A stretch of 64,000 nucleotides of DNA from an uncultured Chlorobiaceae bacterium (GTDB lineage Bacteria; Bacteroidota; Chlorobiia; Chlorobiales; Chlorobiaceae), in contig CAJEXW010000004.1 in the NCBI GenBank assembly GCA_903994525.1, forward strand, positions 1 to 64,000, written 5' to 3'. Of the stretch, positions 39,318-47,028 are shown piece by piece (the first letter of the stretch is position 1; every line of letters starts with the position of its first letter). Under the pieces are notes generated by a model that worked only from the letters and a program-made list of their open reading frames with translations, did not search any database and was not told the DNA's origin. The position numbers and the translations under genes were made by a program.

Positions 39318-39986
39318 TCAGAAACTGAACCGGGAGCCAACCATGACATTGTGACTGGCGTAGGTAAATTCGGCCCCGTAGAGAGGCAGATGAGATGGCC
39401 TTATATAACGATATCCACAATCAACAACCAGATGGCGAGAGAGCTTGATACCCATTCCGGCTCCAGCCTGATAAGTGAAGACCTTGCCTTTTGTCACCGT
39501 ACCCGGTGAATTGATCGTCACCTCTGATGAGCCAATGCCTCCCGTGAAATACCATGAAAATCCGGATTTTTGAGGAAAATCACGATAGGCATTAACCATG
39601 AGGGAGGTAATGGAGACATTCCGACCGGAGACAGATGTTGCATGAATCCCGTCATACTTGACAGTGTCAACTTCATTGAGCTGCTGAATAAGTACCACCT
39701 CAAAACGACGATAATCCGAAATTACTCCGATAGCAGCAATTCTCGGAAAGCCTTTTTTATAGGTGACATAATCGCTTAACGTCATACCTGGCGATATGAC
39801 ATCGGTATTCATCATTGCTCCTGTTCCAACGAAGCCACTGATATATGGCCGTACTGAGGCTATCGTGGTAGAAAAGATAAAAACAAAAGCGGAAAGCACT
39901 TGCAGCACCTTGACTGTCACTCCCCTTGTCAAAAAGGGTAAGCAAAAAGAGCGACAAGCAATACAGCTTTTTCTCACTGAATTCAT
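39318..39986 (-). CDS. Small outer-membrane beta-barrel protein
   Basis: A hydrophobic export signal (LQVLSAFVFIFSTTIAS) is followed by alternating amphipathic strands, ending in an aromatic C terminus (VMVGSRFSF) typical of barrel proteins assembled by BAM. The size fits an eight-stranded OmpA/OmpW-like barrel. The start is uncertain: ATG 39986 leaves an unusually long N-region, and GTG codons at 39920 or 39908 would give a normal signal peptide. It lies 73 nt downstream of cysN on the same strand, so it may be the last gene of the sulfate-reduction operon. Confidence 0.7.
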   Translation of the reverse strand: MNSVRKSCIACRSFCLPFLTRGVTVKVLQVLSAFVFIFSTTIASVRPYISGFVGTGAMMNTDVISPGMTLSDYVTYKKGFPRIAAIGVISDYRRFEVVLIQQLNEVDTVKYDGIHATSVSGRNVSITSLMVNAYRDFPQKSGFSWYFTGGIGSSEVTINSPGTVTKGKVFTYQAGAGMGIKLSRHLVVDCGYRYIRPSHLPLYGAEFTYASHNVMVGSRFSF

Positions 39987-40059
39987 GTTATGGAGCAGCA
40001 CTCCACCAGTAAATGTTTTAGAAACACCAGAAACCCCAACCTGACAGCGAAAGCGAGCC

Positions 40060-41859
40060 TTATATCTGGTAATCCATAATAATCTCTCGCGACTTGAGAA
40101 GATCTGTTACCTGCTTCACAGCATCAGCAAGATCGTCAAGATGTGGCACCTGAAGATCAGACTGGTATCGCAAAAAACCATTTTCACCCATATTGACAAC
40201 AAGAATATCATTCGGCTCATTGAGTGCCTTCAGCGTCTCAATATCGTAGTCATCAGCATCATCAATGGTGGTGATAAAGAGAAGCCCCGCATCGGTAAGA
40301 ATGCGGGCAAGCTCACCGATTCTTCTCAGCCGCTCGCCAGCGCTGTCTGCCCTTGAGCCAAGATCAGCATCAAGACCACGATTAATGTTTGCCACCCCGA
40401 GGTAGTAGGCGCTCATCCCGTTAAGAAACAGACCCTGCTCCAGCGCTTTGGCCACCACGCGCTTACCAGTACCAGGCACACCGGTAAAGACGATAAACTT
40501 TGCCCTGTGGCGATTAACCTCTGCCCGCTGTTCAGCACGGATGAGACCCGCCTCCCAATGGCTCTCACGGTCGCGAATGTGCTGCTGCAAAAGGGATTCG
40601 CCAGCGGAGAGATTTTCAACCACGGAGCCACCACCGGCAATTTCATAATTATCTACAATCACAAAGCGACCTGTCGCCTCGCTGATGACAGTGGTATCGA
40701 ACGCAATCGGGCGGGTGGTTTCAAGAATACATTCACTCACGTCACGGCAATCAATCTGCTGTTTGCTCTTGCTGGAGGTCAAGTCGGAAGCATCAAGCGT
40801 CGTGCAGATCTCCGCCAGCCTGACTGTGGCCCGGGCAGAGCCAAGCTTGAGCTTATACTCCTTCTGGCGAATCATCGGTGCCCGACCTAACCAGAAGAGA
40901 TTGACCCTGAAGCGGCTGCCCACCTCCGGCTTGGGATCGGATGGCTTCACCATCAGTTCACCTGGGCGGATATAAATCTGCGTCGTAAGGGTAAAGCCAG
41001 CCGGTTCCCCGGCAGTTGACCTCCCCTTCGGTGCTGTATTGAACGACTCGACCGACTGAATCACCGATGTTTTGCCAGAGGGAAGAAAAAGCACCTCATC
41101 ACCGACCTGCACCGAACCAGCAGCAACCGTACCGGCAATAATTCTTCGATCGTCATTGCTGCGGGTAAATTTATAAATATCCTGAACCGGAAAACGGAAT
41201 GGCTTCTCCTCAAGCTCCTTGTCACTGACAAACTGGTCAAGCTGCTCAAGTACAGTAAAGCCTTTGTACCAGGGCATTCTTTGAGAAATCGAGGCAATGT
41301 TGTCGCCTTCGCGGGCGCTGACAGGAATAAAGCTGATGGGTGTGACGTTGATTTGTGAAAGAAAGGCGGTATAATCGGTCTTCAGCTTTTCAAAAACCTC
41401 TTCGCTGAAACCAACAAGATCCATCTTGTTGGCCAGCACCGTCACCTGCTTGACACCAAGCATCGACATCATCTGACCATGACGTTTTGAGTTCTCCTTG
41501 ATACCCTCATCAGCGTCAATCACCAGCAGTGCCGAATCCGCCCGCGAGGCACCGGTAATCATGTTTTTCAGGAACTCGATATGGCCTGGCGCATCAATGA
41601 TGATGTAGTCGCGAGCCGCAGTTTTAAAAAAGCAGCGGGCCATGTCGATGGTGATCCCCTGAGCCTGCTCATCCTTCAGCGCATCAAGCAGAAAGGCGTA
41701 CTCAAAAGGCTTTGAATTCCTCCGACAGCTCTCTCTCACCGCCTCCAGCTTCCCTTTTGGTAATGTCCCTGTATCGGCAAGCAGCCTGCCAATCACGGTG
41801 CTTTTCCCATGATCGACATGACCAACTATCACAATATTCATCTGCGCACGTCCACTCAT
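40060..41859 (-). CDS. cysN: Sulfate adenylyltransferase large subunit with APS-kinase-like tail
   Basis: CysN, with CysD, makes adenylyl sulfate (APS) and couples this to GTP hydrolysis. GTPase motifs are GHVDHGKST (13-21), DAPGHIEF and NKMDLVGF, followed by EF-Tu-like barrels. Residues about 455-599 correspond to an APS kinase (CysC) domain, but its P-loop reads GVPGTGKR with Arg in place of Ser/Thr, and the usual DGDNVRxGL reads GVANINRGL without the catalytic Asp. This tail is probably catalytically dead. That fits the downstream reductase, which has APS-type cysteines and needs no PAPS. Confidence 0.93.
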   Translation of the reverse strand: MSGRAQMNIVIVGHVDHGKSTVIGRLLADTGTLPKGKLEAVRESCRRNSKPFEYAFLLDALKDEQAQGITIDMARCFFKTAARDYIIIDAPGHIEFLKNMITGASRADSALLVIDADEGIKENSKRHGQMMSMLGVKQVTVLANKMDLVGFSEEVFEKLKTDYTAFLSQINVTPISFIPVSAREGDNIASISQRMPWYKGFTVLEQLDQFVSDKELEEKPFRFPVQDIYKFTRSNDDRRIIAGTVAAGSVQVGDEVLFLPSGKTSVIQSVESFNTAPKGRSTAGEPAGFTLTTQIYIRPGELMVKPSDPKPEVGSRFRVNLFWLGRAPMIRQKEYKLKLGSARATVRLAEICTTLDASDLTSSKSKQQIDCRDVSECILETTRPIAFDTTVISEATGRFVIVDNYEIAGGGSVVENLSAGESLLQQHIRDRESHWEAGLIRAEQRAEVNRHRAKFIVFTGVPGTGKRVVAKALEQGLFLNGMSAYYLGVANINRGLDADLGSRADSAGERLRRIGELARILTDAGLLFITTIDDADDYDIETLKALNEPNDILVVNMGENGFLRYQSDLQVPHLDDLADAVKQVTDLLKSREIIMDYQI

Positions 41860-41935
41860 ATCTCAAAAAATAGTATTAATCCATATTCAATTGACAATGG
41901 ACAACTGTCAACTGTCCATTATCCATTTTCAACTT

Positions 41936-42814
41936 TTACATATACCCGTCACGCCGCAGCGTTTCCAAACCACCATCTTCAGCATCCTGGGCACGCCCTG
42001 AGCGCTCGGCAATATTTGAAAACTTGCCACTCTTCAGCTCATCAATAATCTCCGGAACCGTTCGCGCCTCCGAATTGACGGGATTGGTACAGGGATAGCA
42101 GCCGAGTGAACGATAGCGGATGCCCTCTCCCTGGTTGAAGTAGAGCGAAACCACCGGAATCTTTTCGCGCTCAATATACTCCCAGATATTCTGCTCAGTC
42201 CAGTCAAGCAACGGGTGAATACGAACATGGGTGCCGGGCGCAAAGTCGGTTTTGAACTGGTTCCAGAACTCGGGGGGCTGATCGCCGACATCCCAGACGT
42301 TATCTTTATCTCGGGGTGAAAAATATCTCTCTTTGGAGCGGCTCCCCTCTTCATCAGCCCTGACACCGACAATCACTCCCGTATAGGGATCTCTTCCCTC
42401 ATCCTGAACATATCGGCGCAGCTCATGGTCCATTCGGTAACGCGGCCACTCACCTGAAAGGGTGTGTTTCAGTGCTTCACTTTTGAGATATTTGCAGCAG
42501 GTGATGCGGTCGGTATTGCCATCGGGAAAGGTGAGCTTTCCGGCAAGCGCCTCACAGTTTTCGCCATAGATCATGTTGAGGTTCCACTCAAGGGCAAAGT
42601 GATCACGATACTCAATCATCTCAGGAATTTTGTAGTGGGTATCGATGTGGACAAGAGGGATAGGAACATGTCCGAAAAAGGCCTTCCGGGCCAGCCAGAG
42701 CATCACGGTGCTGTCCTTGCCGATCGACCAGAGCATGCAAAGGCTTTTAAATTCACGATAGGCTTCGCGGAGAATATAGACGCTTTGCGCCTCAAGTTTG
42801 TAAAGATGATCCAT
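41936..42814 (-). CDS. cysD: Sulfate adenylyltransferase small subunit
   Basis: CysD is the ATP sulfurylase catalytic subunit. The protein has the PP-loop [45 protein letters not shown] and [21 protein letters not shown], and ends near the expected arginine-rich tail ([22 protein letters not shown]). The start is set at ATG 42814, where [18 protein letters not shown] begins; the frame runs upstream into cysH. It lies 22 nt after cysH and 76 nt before cysN. Confidence 0.95.
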   Translation of the reverse strand: MDHLYKLEAQSVYILREAYREFKSLCMLWSIGKDSTVMLWLARKAFFGHVPIPLVHIDTHYKIPEMIEYRDHFALEWNLNMIYGENCEALAGKLTFPDGNTDRITCCKYLKSEALKHTLSGEWPRYRMDHELRRYVQDEGRDPYTGVIVGVRADEEGSRSKERYFSPRDKDNVWDVGDQPPEFWNQFKTDFAPGTHVRIHPLLDWTEQNIWEYIEREKIPVVSLYFNQGEGIRYRSLGCYPCTNPVNSEARTVPEIIDELKSGKFSNIAERSGRAQDAEDGGLETLRRDGYM

Positions 42815-42836
42815 ACTTGTTCGATTATCAATAATG

Positions 42837-43550
42837 TTACAATGGTTTACGGTGCAGACCGCACTCCTTGTGTTCAGGAAGCTCCCACCACCAGCGTCCG
42901 GCACGAATATCCTCTCCGGGATTGATCGCTCTGGTGCATGGTGCGCAGCCTATACTTGGATAGCCGCAATAGTGCAAAGCGTTCACAGGAACATTGTGGC
43001 TTTTGATATACTCCCAGAGTACCGCTTCCGTCATGTCGGCAAGTGGATTGACTTTGAAGAGCCCAAACGATTCATCCCACTCTACAGGAGCAATGGCTGT
43101 TCTGGTAACAGACTGCTCGCGGCGTAACCCGCATATCCACCCCTTCAGGGTTGCAAGTTTTTTGGCAAGTGGCAGCACTTTTCGGACGCGACAGCACTCG
43201 CGACGAAGCTCCACGCTCTCGTAAAAGAGGTTCGCACCGTGCCGGAACAGCATCAGCTCAACCTCGGATGCTTCGGGAAAGAGCACATTAATCTGTATGC
43301 CATACCGTTTGCGGGTTGCATCAAGCAGATCGTAACTCTCCTGGGGCAGCCTTCCGGTATCAAGCGTAAAGAGTGGAATCGGGAACCTCTCCCTCATCAG
43401 CATATCGGTGATAACCTGATCTTCGGCACCCAAACTTGAGGCAAAAGCGGACTCTCCAGCTTTAAAAAAAGCGGCTGCCCAACCAAGAATCTCCTCCGGC
43501 GACTTTCCGGAAAGTTCGTGACTCAATCTCTCAGCCACTTCCCTGCTCAT
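42837..43550 (-). CDS. cysH: Adenylylsulfate (APS) reductase, assimilatory
   Basis: CysH reduces activated sulfate to sulfite. The 237-residue PP-loop protein has [36 protein letters not shown] and [14 protein letters not shown]. The CC...CxxC cysteines bind a [4Fe-4S] cluster and mark the APS-using type rather than the clusterless PAPS reductase. A thioredoxin-like C-terminal domain is absent, so an external thioredoxin is needed. It is second in the operon. Confidence 0.93.
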   Translation of the reverse strand: MSREVAERLSHELSGKSPEEILGWAAAFFKAGESAFASSLGAEDQVITDMLMRERFPIPLFTLDTGRLPQESYDLLDATRKRYGIQINVLFPEASEVELMLFRHGANLFYESVELRRECCRVRKVLPLAKKLATLKGWICGLRREQSVTRTAIAPVEWDESFGLFKVNPLADMTEAVLWEYIKSHNVPVNALHYCGYPSIGCAPCTRAINPGEDIRAGRWWWELPEHKECGLHRKPL

Positions 43551-43583
43551 AATCGTTGTAATCTGGTTTCCATAAAAATATCA

Positions 43584-44471
43584 TCAACTCTCTCCAAGAA
43601 TCTCCTCTCTCACTTTTTCAACCCCGATACGGTCTATCATATGTCCAAAGCGCTCCTTTTTACGACCATGAGTTCTATAACAGGTGAATGCCTTTTCAAT
43701 AAGCAGATAAAGATTTTCTTCGTTCTCTTCGATCCGCTTCAGGATCGTAGCAAAACGGGGTATTTTACCCATTGTTCCACCGATAAAAAGCGTATAACCC
43801 TGTCGTCGTGCAATCCAGGATTTGGCAGGGCACTGCTTGACACAAATGCTGCAATTGATGCAGCTCTCTCGATCAACGTTATATCGATAGCCCTCGACTC
43901 CGTTCCCCTCTTCCTGGCGTTCAATCGCTTTGGCTGGGCAGAACCTGACACATGAACCGCAATCGGTACAGGAGGAGGAGATCCACTCCGGTTCAGTGGC
44001 ACCCCTGATACCAATATCATTCTCATTCGCCTTGGTGCAATTATTCGAGCAACCCGTCACTGCCATCTTGAACTTATAAGGAACCTCAAGATTAAAAAAA
44101 CGGCTATCAAGCTCTTTGGCTATTTTTTTGGTCTCAATTGCTCCCCACTTGCAGGTGGCATTTCCAGGACAGGCAACAATGACCCTGACTCTTGATCCCG
44201 AGGCGCCCATCTGAACCCCGGCAGACTGAAGAACACGTCGCGCACTCTCGATATTATCCTTATGCACATGATGGATCTCAACACCCTGACGGGTTGAGAG
44301 ATGGACTGCTCCTCTTCCATATCGTTCAGCTACCAATGCAATGCAGGCCAGTTGAGTTGCCGTCAAGTCACCGGCAATAGCCTTTATTCGAAGCAGATAG
44401 TAGTCAGGCTGCTTCTGTCGCAACACACCATCCCTGTTCAGGGTCGCAGCGCCAGTATCAATTTCAGCCAT
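43584..44471 (-). CDS. Siroheme sulfite reductase with two ferredoxin clusters, AsrC/Dsr-like
   Basis: This 295-residue protein should reduce sulfite to sulfide. The siroheme-[4Fe-4S] motif is CPGNATC (101-107) and CSNNC (141-145). A ferredoxin insert carries two [4Fe-4S] motifs, CTDCGSCVRFCP (168-178) and CINCSICVKQCP (204-214). It has one nitrite/sulfite reductase repeat, as in AsrC, Fsr and DsrA/B, rather than the two of CysI. As first gene of the cys operon behind a sulfur operator, it most likely acts in assimilation. Its electron donor is unknown, probably ferredoxin. Confidence 0.88.
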   Translation of the reverse strand: MAEIDTGAATLNRDGVLRQKQPDYYLLRIKAIAGDLTATQLACIALVAERYGRGAVHLSTRQGVEIHHVHKDNIESARRVLQSAGVQMGASGSRVRVIVACPGNATCKWGAIETKKIAKELDSRFFNLEVPYKFKMAVTGCSNNCTKANENDIGIRGATEPEWISSSCTDCGSCVRFCPAKAIERQEEGNGVEGYRYNVDRESCINCSICVKQCPAKSWIARRQGYTLFIGGTMGKIPRFATILKRIEENEENLYLLIEKAFTCYRTHGRKKERFGHMIDRIGVEKVREEILGES

Positions 44472-44612
44472 ACTCTACGATATTTTAAGATATTACAGTA
44501 AAGAGAGTTCCATATCATCATACAACAAACGCATTATTTTGATGACAATAAAAAAGCATGACTTTTAATAAACCTTATTGCCAGCCTGTTTTCCAAATTT
44601 TACAAGATAAAA

Positions 44613-44628
44613 TACCGTAAATATGGTA
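44613..44628 (-). promoter_or_regulatory. Proposed sulfur-regulon operator upstream of the sulfite reductase operon
   Basis: Read on the minus strand the site is TACCATATTTACGGTA, one mismatch from the sbp site. It is followed by TTTT, seven bases, then AAAATTTGGAA at 44601-44591. The spacing of 11 nt from palindrome to the A/T-rich hexamer is the same as at sbp and the porin. The gene starts 142 nt downstream of the palindrome. Confidence 0.7.
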
Positions 44629-44640
44629 GAAGAGAAGGTA

Positions 44641-44709
44641 TAAAAAAACATTCGGGTGAGGCTGAAGAAAAATGAACCCGAAAACACTTTTCTTCAGCCT
44701 CCCGAATGT
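44641..44709 (-). terminator. Strong terminator downstream of tRNA-Cys
   Basis: Arms of 24 and 22 nt (44648-44671 and 44688-44709), complementary except for one inserted base, form a very stable hairpin, and a run of T follows on the minus strand. It ends the tRNA-Cys transcript just before the sulfite reductase operator. Confidence 0.85.
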
Positions 44710-44739
44710 CAGGAGGAAATCAGGAGAGGAAATTCAATG

Positions 44740-44813
44740 AGGCGATGACAAGATTCGAACTTGTGATAAAGAGTTTTGCAGACCCTTGGCTTAGACCACT
44801 CACCCACATCGCC
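44740..44813 (-). tRNA. tRNA-Cys (GCA)
   Basis: The minus strand folds as a complete cloverleaf. It has a 7-bp acceptor stem (GGCGATG/CATCGCC), a D arm with GTGGTCTAAG, anticodon loop CTGCAAA (GCA) on a 5-bp stem with one G-U pair, a T arm ACAAG-TTCGAAT-CTTGT, and discriminator U73, which is diagnostic for cysteine. CCA is not encoded. It sits between the sulfur-regulated porin and the cysteine-biosynthesis operon. Confidence 0.93.
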
Positions 44814-44816
44814 TTC

Positions 44817-44906
44817 AAAAAAACATCCGGGCCTGACTGATGAGATCAGATGCACACACTCACCTCTAAAGTCCCCATTCGACTTTACTCAACAGATGCC
44901 CGGATG
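44817..44906 (-). terminator. Long-looped hairpin between porin and tRNA-Cys
   Basis: CATCCGGGC and GCCCGGATG (44824-44832, 44898-44906) pair over a 65-nt loop, followed by seven T on the minus strand. This may terminate the porin transcript. The T-run ends 4 nt before the tRNA. A weak promoter-like TTGAGT ... TTTAGA pair lies inside the loop and could serve the tRNA. Confidence 0.5.
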
Positions 44907-44919
44907 CCGGAGAGAGACT

Positions 44920-45996
44920 TCAGAAGGTCACGGTAGCATAAAGCTCCGTCCGGAAAAGGTTATTATCTGTAGTCGCACCTGCTGCTGTCTTTGAACTTGA
45001 GAGACGATATCTCAGTGTTGGTGTCAGACTGAAGTTCCCTGCCGCCGACTCATGAATTCCGAATTTATACTGTGCCCAAAGGAAGGTGTTATTGTAATCC
45101 GTACTGTTGGCTCTGTCTTTCGTATGGTTGTAATCAATCCAGGCCAGAGCGGCACCGGATTCACCCTTTGCTCTCAAGATATAGCCATTGTAGTCCCACG
45201 TCGTTGAGTTATAGGTATTGTTATCTGCGGTATAAAAGCCGCTGAGCGAGACCTTTGACTTGCCGGTCGGAATAAATGCCTGCGTTCCAAAAGAGTATGG
45301 ACGACGCCCGTCTGAAATATGAGTCAAAGTGGCATAAGCCTGCGGCACAACCGTAACATCACCAATTTTTGTCTTATAGCTTGCAACAAGACCATAACCG
45401 TCATTCAGAAGCCCTCGGTCTGCAGTAGTTGTTGAAACATTGTCAAAATTGACGAGTACAGCATTCAGCTCACCATCACCAAGCTTGACACCGTAGTTGA
45501 AACCAAGTAACCGGTCAAAATGGTTTGTAGAGATTGGTGTGTCAACAGGATATACTTTTGAACCCTGAGGACCGGTTCCAGGAAGAGCATACAGTGTCAG
45601 ATCAAGAATCGGGTTGTCGAGGCTTCCAAGAGGAATACGGCCAAATACCCAGTGGCTGCTTTCGTCATTATGGCCAAAGTAAAACTGGGAAAGCTGAAAA
45701 TTATACTGCTCGGTGTTGTTTGCGGCAAGTGACTGCCAACTACCGGCAACAACCTCATTTTGAACCAATGCCTTGAAAGAGTAACCATCTCCAAGATCGG
45801 CAGATGGTTTAAGACGCACACGATACTGGAAATACTGATCTTGCGGGTCAGTCGTTGCTCCCGAAGCAGATTTTGTGTGGCCAAAATCATCTCTCAGGCG
45901 AATGCCAACTTCACCTCCAAATTTCACCTCAGCCGAAGCCGACGACGTGAACGATAAGACTGCAAACATTCCTGCAAGTGAAAGTATCTTTTTCAT
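44920..45996 (-). CDS. Outer-membrane porin-like protein
   Basis: From ATG 45996 the 358-residue precursor has a signal peptide (MKKILSLAGMFAVLSF, cleavage after SASA) and a strand-rich mature part resembling 16-strand porins (VKFGGEVGIRLRDDFGHTKS, many short aromatic-flanked strands). It ends in YATVTF, the BAM signal. The start is fixed by GGAG about 9 nt upstream; the upstream Met is not needed. It stands behind the same operator as the sulfate genes, so it is probably a sulfur-starvation porin, admitting sulfate or organosulfur compounds. That role is inference. Confidence 0.8.
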   Translation of the reverse strand: MKKILSLAGMFAVLSFTSSASAEVKFGGEVGIRLRDDFGHTKSASGATTDPQDQYFQYRVRLKPSADLGDGYSFKALVQNEVVAGSWQSLAANNTEQYNFQLSQFYFGHNDESSHWVFGRIPLGSLDNPILDLTLYALPGTGPQGSKVYPVDTPISTNHFDRLLGFNYGVKLGDGELNAVLVNFDNVSTTTADRGLLNDGYGLVASYKTKIGDVTVVPQAYATLTHISDGRRPYSFGTQAFIPTGKSKVSLSGFYTADNNTYNSTTWDYNGYILRAKGESGAALAWIDYNHTKDRANSTDYNNTFLWAQYKFGIHESAAGNFSLTPTLRYRLSSSKTAAGATTDNNLFRTELYATVTF

Positions 45997-46048
45997 AATT
46001 TTTTTCTCCATTTTTTTGTTGTGTGTTTTAGTCAAAAAATAATCCCGT

Positions 46049-46089
46049 AAAAAAAAAGCCCGCTTTCTATGTGACGAAAAAGCTGGCTT
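46049..46089 (-). terminator. Intrinsic terminator inside the porin leader
   Basis: AAGCCAGCTTT and AAAGCGGGCTT form an 11-bp stem with one mismatch, followed by nine T on the minus strand. It ends 52 nt before the porin ATG. No gene lies upstream on this strand, so it acts on the porin's own leader. Confidence 0.85.
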
Positions 46090-46285
46090 CAATATTCATA
46101 TATGACCTTGCTTAAAAGGGCAACTATGTCGATAATCGCTTGTTCCGCCTCTTGACCTCACGCCAATAACAACAACAGCAACGTTGCTGAGTGTCGGGTA
46201 TTGCTTGCAGATACGATAGAATCAGATGGCTCATTTCAGTTATGTTTGATTTACTGAGCACAATAAAGCTCTCTACCATCATAAA
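46049..46285 (-). ncRNA. Candidate structured leader RNA of the porin gene
   Basis: About 235 nt of transcribed, non-coding sequence run from the inferred promoter to the intrinsic terminator. It shares AATGAGC (about 54 nt from the promoter core), CTGC and TACCCGRCRCT with the sbp leader. Downstream of the terminator both have TTTTTTGACT followed by an A/C-rich stretch. The loop AGCAACGTTGCT (around 46179-46190) is a self-complementary hairpin candidate. No known riboswitch class was recognised. Confidence 0.4.
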
Positions 46286-46307
46286 ATCCAAGCATATACC
46301 ATAAAAA

Positions 46308-46323
46308 TACCGTAAAAACGGTA
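46308..46323 (-). promoter_or_regulatory. Proposed sulfur-regulon operator upstream of the porin
   Basis: TACCGTTTTTACGGTA on the minus strand is a perfect palindrome with 6-bp arms. It is followed by TTTT, seven bases and TATGCTTGGA (46296-46287), the same 11-nt spacing as the other two copies. A further TACCAT half-site lies beside it. The divergent aroK gene begins 117 nt away. Confidence 0.7.
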
Positions 46324-46439
46324 GTGATGTAGCCAAAAAGAGATAATGAGAAAAAAGGAAATGCCGGATTTTGTTTATTTTGGAGTTACATCCGGGTACG
46401 ATACCTCATTATTCGAGCGTAACAGATTTTTATTGGACC

Positions 46440-47015
46440 GTGAACAAGCAACACTCACTTATTTTTTTGACCGGATTCAGTGGATCCGGAAAATCCACAA
46501 TAGGCCCGCTTCTGGCCAATTCGCTTGGCTATGAGTTTATCGACCTTGATCAGGCTATTGAAAAGTGCGCTGGTAAATCTATTACTAATATTTTTACTGA
46601 AGATGGAGAGACATTCTTTCGTAATCTTGAAAATCGGACTCTTGAAGGGCTTGTAGCGCAAACCAATTTAATCATCTCTCTTGGCGGTGGTGTTCTGGAA
46701 AACGATCTCTCCTATTCTCTTATACAGAAGTCAGGCACCCTGGTCTATCTGAAATCACCGATCAAAACACTTGCCAGACGACTCAGCAACAAGAATGATC
46801 GCCCTTTGCTGAGAGGAGAAAATGGCTGCAAGCTCTCACGTGAAGAGATTGAAGTAAAAATTACTGCCATTCTCGCACAAAGAAGGCAGCGTTATGAGTC
46901 AGCAGACATTACCGTTGAAACAGATATTAAGCGAATTGGAGCCACCGTTGAAGAGCTGACTCGAAAAATCGAGCGGTATCTTAGAAATACAGCAACAACA
47001 GCCGAAGCGCTATAA
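46440..47015 (+). CDS. aroK: Shikimate kinase
   Basis: AroK phosphorylates shikimate in aromatic amino acid synthesis. Motifs are the P-loop GFSGSGKST, substrate-binding FIDLDQAIE (Asp pair), GETFFRNLE, ISLGGG and the lid RPLL. The frame is open upstream to 46346-46371, but the family begins near the strand LIFLTGFSGSGKS, so GTG 46440 is chosen (191 residues). It lies 13 nt before aroB. Confidence 0.9.
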   Translation: MNKQHSLIFLTGFSGSGKSTIGPLLANSLGYEFIDLDQAIEKCAGKSITNIFTEDGETFFRNLENRTLEGLVAQTNLIISLGGGVLENDLSYSLIQKSGTLVYLKSPIKTLARRLSNKNDRPLLRGENGCKLSREEIEVKITAILAQRRQRYESADITVETDIKRIGATVEELTRKIERYLRNTATTAEAL

Positions 47016-47028
47016 ACGAAAGAGAAGC

